Source: Pyxidicoccus trucidator
GTDB taxonomy: Bacteria > Myxococcota > Myxococcia > Myxococcales > Myxococcaceae
Direction of reading: 5' to 3'
Assembly (NCBI RefSeq): GCF_010894435.1
Contig: NZ_JAAIXZ010000007.1
Location: 22,851 to 86,850 of the forward strand
Length of the DNA stretch: 64,000 nucleotides
The first letter of the stretch is position 1; each line of letters starts with the position of its first letter. Below, piece by piece: positions 59,147 to 64,000 of this stretch. The notes under the pieces are model-generated. The model saw only the letters and a program-made list of their open reading frames with translations. It searched no databases and was not told where the DNA came from. Made by a program: the position numbers and the translations under genes.

Positions 59147-59175
59147 AAGTAACGGCGGACGGGGGCTGGCGTCAA
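59147..59175 (-). promoter_or_regulatory. Candidate promoter of the cys operon leader
   Basis: On the minus strand TTGACG (59170-59175) and TTACTT (59147-59152) are separated by 17 bases. A start near 59140 would give a leader of about 30 bases before peptide 1. A 15-base direct repeat, CGTTACTTTGGACGC and CGTTACGTTGGACGC, overlaps the -10 and start region and may bind a regulator. Confidence 0.5.
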
Positions 59176-59222
59176 CCTGACCTGAAATCCCGGGGTGTGT
59201 CCGCCTCGCACCGTGGGGCCTG
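59149..59222. repeat. Dispersed intergenic repeat, copy 1
   Basis: About 75 bases similar to 62893-62990, sharing TAACGG, GGCGGACGGGG, CGTCAACC and CGGGGTGTGTCCG in the same order. Copy 1 covers the cys promoter. Confidence 0.6.
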
Positions 59223-59416
59223 CCCGCCGGAGGACGTCGGGTGCCGCCTGCCTGGTGCAGTGGGGCGGCTCGGGTGAGGCATCGGGGCGTGCTCCCCGGC
59301 ACCTCGCTTTCAGCTGCGCGGCTGACCGCCCGGTTCATGGCTCACCGACGAAACCCGACGGCGGCGACGCGCAAGGAACCGACTCGCGAGGGCGAGCGGC
59401 TCCGTCACCCGGTCAG

Positions 59417-59656
59417 CTATATGCACTCCGCGTAGCACGGGTTGTAGCAAGCGGTGTTGGTCGCGGAGCCGCACTGCTGACGACAGAATCTGCTGCAGAT
59501 GCAGGCGTCGGTGTCACAGGCCTGGGCGCTCACGTTTGAATCGGCCGCCGGCTGCTCGCTCACGGGCTCCTGCGACTCCTGAGGCATCGGTCCGCCGCAG
59601 CCAACCATCAGCCCGAGGACCGCCACGGCGGCCAGCCACGTTCCTGCTCTCTTCAT
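59417..59656 (-). CDS. Small Cys-rich lipoprotein
   Basis: A 79-residue protein with lipobox GLMVGC (Cys20). After an acidic, Gln/Pro-rich linker the C-terminal 32 residues hold eight cysteines (CDTDACICSRFCRQQC, CYNPCYAEC), suggesting a compact disulfide-linked head. ATG at 59654-59656 with AAGGGACGAG upstream. It is divergent from the lipoprotein at 60070 with a shared control region. Envelope-anchored disulfide peptide; toxin-like or structural role both possible. Confidence 0.7.
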   Translation of the reverse strand: MKRAGTWLAAVAVLGLMVGCGGPMPQESQEPVSEQPAADSNVSAQACDTDACICSRFCRQQCGSATNTACYNPCYAECI

Positions 59657-60069
59657 GTTCTCGTCCCTTGTGAGTCGCGCGGAAGTGCGCGGCCTCGATT
59701 CTAGACAGCACCGGGCCATCCACGGATAGACATACATTTGATAAAAACAAATCCGTCCAGTGGGGGGCTCTTTTTGAAGCGCCGACGGCATGCCCCCTGG
59801 GATGAGCCAGGGGCTCACCACTTCTTTCGCGAAGGCACCCGGCAACCCTTGCCGGAGGTGGCAACGGTTGCCGGCCCGGAGCCCCGGAGTGTGGCAAGGG
59901 TTGCCTTGCTCTTGAAGTCCTCCAGGTGGGGAACGCCTTCGCGGGGGGCTGGCATCCGCGTTGCTCTGGGGACGTCCCGCTCCCCAACGCCGGCCCGCGG
60001 GGACACCACGTCCCGGCGGGCCTTCGGCAAGAAGCAACACACCAGGACATTCAGCGAGAGGACCGGAAC
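59657..60069. promoter_or_regulatory. Divergent control region with three GGCAA-N3-TTGCC palindromes
   Basis: Between the Cys-rich lipoprotein (minus) and the repeat lipoprotein (plus). Three 13-base palindromes: GGCAACCCTTGCC (59841-59853), GGCAACGGTTGCC (59860-59872) and GGCAAGGGTTGCC (59893-59905). All share GGCAA-N3-TTGCC, typical of operators for dimeric repressors or activators. An A/T-rich patch at about 59720-59755 may hold the promoter of the minus-strand gene. Confidence 0.8.
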
Positions 60070-60930
60070 ATGAGCATGGGTCGATTCACGAAGCAGGTCG
60101 GTGCGCGGTCGGTGCGCAAGGCGTTGATGGCGATGCCCCTTGCCGTCTTCGCGGTGGGCTGTGGCGGCGAGCTGCCCGAGCAGGGCCAGACCGAGGGCGA
60201 CGTGCCCGTGGCGCCCAGCGAGGCCGTGGAGCAGACCGAGCAGGGCGTCGTGCTGGGGGGATCGTACTGGTGGGGCATCAGCAGTGGGGTCAGCCAGCTC
60301 AACATGGGGACCTCCGTGGGTCGCACCTGTTTCCTCACGGGCGTTCAGGGCAACCTGAAGCCCGGGTCCTCGGCGAACACGAACAGCGTCTACGCGTACA
60401 TCTACGCCGGGAACTGGTACCTCGCCATCAGCCAGAACAACAACATGGCGCTGGGCGCGGGCGTGCAGTGCATCAACACGGACACCAACCGGACCTTGGA
60501 TGGCGTCTGGTTCAAGGGAGACCCAGCGAGGCTGCTGGGGGCGGTCACCGCGCAGCGGCGCTGCTTCCTCACGCGGGTGGAAGGCTCAGGCGGGTTCACG
60601 ACGAACGCTGACTACGCCCGCGTCTGGAATGACGGCCTGAACTGGTACCTGGGCGGCAGCCTGACGGGAGAGGGTGGCGCCCGGGCCCGGTGTGTGGACG
60701 TGCCCACGGACCAGGGTTCCTGGGGCTACGGCGCCGGCGACCCGGGTGGCTTCACGGCGAACATGACCTACAACCCGGGTGGTGTGGCCTGCATGCTCAC
60801 CGGCCTCGGTGGCCACTTCACGGCCAACAGCTTCACCGATGGCGTGTCCATCGACTACAACGCTGGCACCCGGTACTGGGAGATGACGGTCGTCAACGGC
60901 AAGCGCGGCTGGAGCTCCTGCGTCAAGTAG
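60070..60930 (+). CDS. Lipoprotein with three internal repeats
   Basis: A 286-residue lipoprotein (AVGC lipobox, Cys31; ATG at 60070 with GAGAGGACC upstream). After a Gln/Glu/Pro linker it has three repeated units of about 65-75 residues, each with a Cys in a (R/V)xC(F/M)LT(G/R)VxG-like start and a Cys near the end: CFLTGVQGNL, CFLTRVEGSGG and CMLTGLGGHF, followed by NWYLAISQ, NWYLGGSL and RYWEMTV. The repeats likely form small disulfide-linked domains. No known family. A hairpin terminator follows at 60997-61022. Confidence 0.7.
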   Translation: MSMGRFTKQVGARSVRKALMAMPLAVFAVGCGGELPEQGQTEGDVPVAPSEAVEQTEQGVVLGGSYWWGISSGVSQLNMGTSVGRTCFLTGVQGNLKPGSSANTNSVYAYIYAGNWYLAISQNNNMALGAGVQCINTDTNRTLDGVWFKGDPARLLGAVTAQRRCFLTRVEGSGGFTTNADYARVWNDGLNWYLGGSLTGEGGARARCVDVPTDQGSWGYGAGDPGGFTANMTYNPGGVACMLTGLGGHFTANSFTDGVSIDYNAGTRYWEMTVVNGKRGWSSCVK

Positions 60931-60984
60931 TGGCCCGGAAGTCGAGCCCAGAATTGCTGGGAGTTGCAGGTAGAATCCTCCCAG

Positions 60985-61123
60985 CAGTTCGTTGTCCGCC
61001 CCGGCGCTCTCATGCCGGGGCGTGTGGGAAGAACCGCTTCAGGACGAGAACACCTGCGTCCCGCCCGATACGAACGGTGAGTTCACCAGCTCTGACATCA
61101 CCGCGCTGAACTTCATCTACTGA
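60985..61123 (+). pseudogene. Deletion remnant of a second M57-type peptidase gene
   Basis: The first part (60985-61045) matches the 5' leader of the peptidase gene at 62085 (TTGTCCGCCCCG, CGCTC, GTGGGAAGA, CAGGAC in order). It then runs into NTCVPPDTNGEFTSSDITALNFIY and a stop at 61121-61123, like the C-terminus of that peptidase (GEFTSQDIAALQALY). The whole catalytic region is missing, so one deletion joined leader and last 25 codons. The hairpin at 60997-61022 is part of the old leader. Confidence 0.7.
60997..61022 (+). terminator. Hairpin terminator downstream of the repeat lipoprotein
   Basis: A 9-bp stem, CGCCCCGGC and its complement, with an eight-base loop. Weak U-tract. Confidence 0.55.
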
Positions 61124-61132
61124 GCGCTGGCG

Positions 61133-61843
61133 CTACCAGAAGACCAGGGTCGACGAGACGCGGTCGTTCCACCAGGACCAGAACACGGTGCCCGTGTACC
61201 AGCCGTAGTTCCCCAGGTAGCTGACATTCACTCCCTTCCCAATCCACAGCACGTGACCCCGGAAGCCGGCGTGCTCGAACAGCGCCGTCCAGCTCCCACA
61301 CGGCGTGCTCTTGAGGGAGGAGATGCGGTCATTCATCCGTGAGCCCACGTAGGAGAAGCCCAGGCCCGGGGCCAGCCCCAGGTAGGACCCGACATACGAG
61401 GGATGCTCGTAGTACATCGTCCCCGTCCAGCACGGCGTCGCGCCTCGCGCCGCGGTGGGCTTCTCGGACGGGAACTGGCCCGTCGAGTCGAAGTAGGTCG
61501 TCAGGTCGCCCGTGGTGCGGAAGCCCTGCACCACCCCCATCGCCTCCGAGCGTGTGTCGAGCACGTAGTGCGACAGGTGGATGTCCTGCGCCTCGATCTG
61601 CTGGGCCGTGTACTTCACCCCGTCCACCAGGATGGGCAGGTCGGGCAGGAAGCTGGGGTCGGAGTCCGGCTCCAGGTCTTCGCGCGGCGCGTCCCGCAGC
61701 GCCAGGCTCAGCTGCGCGGGGACGGGCACCTCGTCCTTGGGCGGCTCCTCGGCCATGCCGTACGCGAAGTCCTGCGCGAAGGTGGTTCCACCGGTCAGCG
61801 CCGCGGCCAAGGCCAGCGAACCCACGACTGTCTCAAGCTTCAT
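61133..61843 (-). CDS. Secreted beta-gamma-crystallin-type protein
   Basis: A 236-residue exported protein; AGGAG precedes the ATG at 61841-61843 and a signal peptide ends near TFAQ (residue 24). The last 100 residues have two Greek-key motifs: MYYEHPSYVGSYLGL with MNDRISSLK, and LFEHAGFRGHVLW with WNDRVSSTL. NDRxSS is the calcium-binding signature of beta-gamma-crystallins, as in the spore coat Protein S of Myxococcus xanthus. The middle region (PILVDGVKYTAQQIEAQ) is of unknown fold. May bind calcium and coat the cell or spore; inference. Confidence 0.75.
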   Translation of the reverse strand: MKLETVVGSLALAAALTGGTTFAQDFAYGMAEEPPKDEVPVPAQLSLALRDAPREDLEPDSDPSFLPDLPILVDGVKYTAQQIEAQDIHLSHYVLDTRSEAMGVVQGFRTTGDLTTYFDSTGQFPSEKPTAARGATPCWTGTMYYEHPSYVGSYLGLAPGLGFSYVGSRMNDRISSLKSTPCGSWTALFEHAGFRGHVLWIGKGVNVSYLGNYGWYTGTVFWSWWNDRVSSTLVFW

Positions 61844-62084
61844 GTCTGCTCCTGGATGAGGGGGATGCGCTCGTGACCCGACTGCCGCCCGAGCGCCCCG
61901 GTTTATATCCAGCGAAACTCGATAAGAGGGCATGTCTCAGTGCGGTGAGCCTTGCCGCTCTCGCAGTTTAATCTGGCTTGCTGTGATTTGCGGGAAAAAT
62001 GCCCTAAAGAGTCTCTTGTCCGCCCCGACGCTCCCGTGCCGGAAGCGTGGGAAGCACCGATGCAGGACACGAGAGGAAACGAGC

Positions 62085-62867
62085 ATGTTCAAGCGAGCGG
62101 CAGTCCTCGTGGTGAGCTGTGGCACGTTCCTGGCCGGCTGCGATGCAGCCCCGCGAATCGAGAATGAGGAGATCATCTCCAACCTCATCGAGGCCGGGTT
62201 TCCGGCCGACGACATCATGGTCGTCGACGATGCGGTGTACGTGGGGCGCGACACCCAGGTGAGCCTCGAGGCGTCCCGCGAGCTGCTTCAGCCCAGCGAG
62301 GGGAGCCAGGAGCACTACAGGACGACGAATCTCGTCAACACCGCCATCGTCAAGAAGATCTGCATCAATCCGACCACCGCGTTCACCAGCTACCCCCGGT
62401 TCAGCCAGGGGCTCGATATGGCCATCGCCAATTACAATGCCCTGGGTCTCTGCTTCACGATGGCGAGGGGACCGACCACCGGCTGCGACGCGAACATCTC
62501 CGCGCGGACCATGACAGGCACCGGCGGCTCCGCGGGATTCCCCTCGAATGGCTATCCCTTCGGGTCCATCACCATCGGCACCGGGCTGGGTAGCTACAGC
62601 GTCGACGTGGTCGAGCACGTCATCACCCACGAGCTTGGCCACACCATCGGGCTGCGCCATACGGACTACTACAACCGCGCCATCAGCTGCGGCAGCGGCG
62701 GCACCGAAGGCACTGCTGGCGTGGGGTCCATCCACATCCCCGGAACGCCGACGACCGCCACGGTGGGCGGGTCCATCATGAACTCCTGCTTCAGGTCGAC
62801 CGAGACCGGCGAGTTCACCAGCCAGGATATCGCCGCGTTGCAGGCCCTCTACGGCGGTGGCTGCTGA
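62085..62867 (+). CDS. M57-type (HEIGH) zinc metallopeptidase lipoprotein
   Basis: A 260-residue lipoprotein (FLAGC lipobox, Cys19; ATG at 62085 with GAGAGGAAAC). Pro-region of about 85 residues, then the metzincin-like domain with HELGHTIGLRH (H182, E183, H186, H192) and Asp194 in HTD. The long glycine-rich segment and C-terminal GEFTSQDIAALQALY complete it. Typical of Myxococcus zinc-dependent M57 peptidases. The decayed second copy at 60985-61123 shows the gene was once duplicated. Confidence 0.83.
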   Translation: MFKRAAVLVVSCGTFLAGCDAAPRIENEEIISNLIEAGFPADDIMVVDDAVYVGRDTQVSLEASRELLQPSEGSQEHYRTTNLVNTAIVKKICINPTTAFTSYPRFSQGLDMAIANYNALGLCFTMARGPTTGCDANISARTMTGTGGSAGFPSNGYPFGSITIGTGLGSYSVDVVEHVITHELGHTIGLRHTDYYNRAISCGSGGTEGTAGVGSIHIPGTPTTATVGGSIMNSCFRSTETGEFTSQDIAALQALYGGGC

Positions 62868-62892
62868 GCACGAGGGTTCAGGGAGACCGGCT

Positions 62893-62993
62893 GTAACGGA
62901 GCGGCGGACGGGGCGAGAGGCCGACGTCAACCCGTTTTGAAACCACGGGGTGTGTCCGACGCGCACCCTGTGGGTCAGCTGCTGGCGGACGGC
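62893..62993. repeat. Dispersed intergenic repeat, copy 2
   Basis: Similar to 59149-59222 (TAACGG, GGCGGACGGGG, CGTCAACC, CGGGGTGTGTCCG, then GCGCACC). Here the TTGACG/TTAC spacing is longer, so a promoter is unlikely. Between the M57 gene and the PAAR-like gene. Confidence 0.55.
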
Positions 62994-63119
62994 GGTGCCG
63001 CCGGGCGGGCGCGCCGGGGGAAAGGGCGCGTCCGGGAGCGCGGGGGAAGCGCTTCGCCAGGGCCCGGGGCGAGCCCTCCCGCGTATCGCCGTCGATGTAT
63101 CAGGGAGTATGCTCCCTAC

Positions 63120-63581
63120 ATGGCCATTACCGTTGGCGTGAACAAGATGTCCGTCGTCACCAAGGACTCCAATGGTGTCACCGTCGCCTTCCCGGACGTG
63201 TGCAAGACGCCAAGCCCGGCGGGGCCGGTTCCCATCCCGTATCCGAACATCGCCAAGTCCTCGGACACCGACAAGGGCACCAAGAAGGTCTCCGTGGAGG
63301 GCAACCCGGTGTGCGTGAAGGACTCGAACTTCAGCACGAGCACCGGTGACGAGGCGGGCTCGGCGGGCGGGGTGGCCTCTGGAAAGACCAAGGGCAAGGC
63401 CGAGTTCGTCAACTACTCCTTCGACGTGCAGTTCGAGGGCAAGAACGTGGCTCGCGCCTTCGACCTCATGCTGCACAACGACAAGAACACGCCTCCCGCG
63501 CCGCTGATGCAGGGGCCAATCGTCGCGCTCGGAAAGCCGGCCGACAAGGTCCCCTGCGATACCTGCGGGAAAGAGCTCTAG
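63120..63581 (+). CDS. DUF4150 PAAR-like type VI secretion protein
   Basis: A 153-residue protein. VNKMSVVTKDSNGVTVAFPDVCKTPSP, PIPYPNIAKSS, GTKKVSVEGNPV and the C-terminal LMQGPIVALGKPADKVPCDTCGKEL match DUF4150 PAAR-like domain proteins, which cap the type VI spike and link to effectors. The ATG at 63120 has a weak ribosome binding site. Followed three bases later by the next start, so both are co-translated. Confidence 0.85.
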   Translation: MAITVGVNKMSVVTKDSNGVTVAFPDVCKTPSPAGPVPIPYPNIAKSSDTDKGTKKVSVEGNPVCVKDSNFSTSTGDEAGSAGGVASGKTKGKAEFVNYSFDVQFEGKNVARAFDLMLHNDKNTPPAPLMQGPIVALGKPADKVPCDTCGKEL

Positions 63582-63584
63582 GCG

Positions 63585-64000
63585 ATGGACGCGTCCAATC
63601 GCAGCGGCAAGCCCCGCGCCGGGCAGTCCTTCTCCGAAGAGTCCATCCTCGCGCCGCGAGTGGGCTGGGTGGCCGGGGAGGGCGCGAGCGGGGCCCTGCT
63701 GGTGGACTTCGAGGGCAACCGTCGCGGTCCGCTCCCGGTGCGCACCACGGTGGCGCTGGCGCCGGAGGCCATCCGGCGGGCCTCGGTGGAGCGGCAGGGC
63801 GCGCTCCTCCTCTTCGAGAACGGGGACCCCGCGCTGCCCGTCCTCGTGGGGCTCCTCCAGACCACCAGCCCCGCGCCGCTCACGGAGGCCATCCTCGATT
63901 CGCTGGACCCAGGTCCACGGGAAGCGCGGGTGGATGGCAAGCAGGTGAACATCGAGGCGCGCGAAGAAGTCACGCTGAAGTGCGGGAAGGCGAGCCTCAC
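63585..64000 (+). CDS. DUF6484-like type VI-associated protein (truncated by window end)
   Basis: At least 138 residues, cut by the window edge. APRVGWVAGEGASGALLVDFEGN, VRTTVALAPEAIRRA and ILDSLDPGPREARVDGKQVNIEA resemble DUF6484 proteins found beside type VI effector genes. ATG at 63585. Position right after DUF4150 supports a spike-loading or cargo role. The rest of the locus lies outside. Confidence 0.65.
   Translation, partial: MDASNRSGKPRAGQSFSEESILAPRVGWVAGEGASGALLVDFEGNRRGPLPVRTTVALAPEAIRRASVERQGALLLFENGDPALPVLVGLLQTTSPAPLTEAILDSLDPGPREARVDGKQVNIEAREEVTLKCGKASL

Overview
The window is very GC-rich, with the strong third-position G/C bias that leaves long open shadow frames on both strands. 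Its gene content points to a myxobacterium of the Myxococcaceae (Myxococcus, Pyxidicoccus or Corallococcus type). Evidence includes many lipoproteins with clear lipoboxes, a hybrid histidine kinase, an ELWxxDGT-repeat protein, a beta-gamma-crystallin protein, an M57-type metallopeptidase, a GH46 chitosanase and type VI secretion cargo genes. I saw no rRNA, tRNA, CRISPR array or insertion sequence. The organism is an inference from gene content; no marker gene is present.

Layout. 0-11 kb: a decayed copy of a lipoprotein gene, a secreted zinc-phospholipase-like protein, the intact lipoprotein, a coupled zinc-ribbon pseudokinase/VWA pair, a PIN-domain protein, a coupled multiheme cytochrome/discoidin-like pair, a quinone-oxidoreductase-type dehydrogenase and a decayed AAA ATPase. 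11-20 kb: a RIO kinase with a long RGG-like repeat tail, a DUF4833 protein, a histone-H1-like/EF-hand protein, a membrane protein, a hybrid histidine kinase and glutathione reductase. 21-32 kb: two tandem RlaP-type nucleotidyltransferases, a chitosanase, a papain-like-fold candidate, a DUF885 peptidase, a 1104-residue RNA-end-processing fusion protein and an Omp85-family protein. 32-47 kb: MtfA, pantothenate kinase, two metallopeptidases with TPRs, an ElaA acetyltransferase, an AbrB transporter, a sirtuin, an aldehyde dehydrogenase, a four-module cell-wall hydrolase, a GST, a lipoprotein and a methyltransferase. 47-50 kb: a duplicated ELWxxDGT protein. 50-59 kb: a complete assimilatory sulfate-reduction operon on the minus strand (cysH, siroheme dehydrogenase/chelatase, cobA, cysD, cysN, cysJ, cysI), most of it translationally coupled. 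59-63 kb: small exported proteins around a shared divergent control region. 63-64 kb: the start of a type VI secretion cargo locus (PAAR-like DUF4150 and DUF6484-like), cut by the window edge.

Most interesting points. (1) The cys operon leader encodes two short peptides with eight cysteines each, sharing a CCxxCAC core. Each is followed by a GC stem-loop with a U-rich tail, so it reads as a tandem cysteine-responsive attenuator. (2) One protein joins an MJ1316/DUF504 RNA-end domain, an EEP phosphodiesterase, a 2H phosphoesterase and a poly(A)-polymerase-like nucleotidyltransferase, with the catalytic residues I could check all in place. A pair of RlaP nucleotidyltransferases lies 4 kb away, so the neighbourhood may serve RNA repair. 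(3) CysN carries a shrunken APS-kinase domain without its P-loop, which fits a CysH with the four iron-sulfur cysteines of APS reductases. (4) Three GGCAA-N3-TTGCC palindromes sit between two divergent exported-protein genes.
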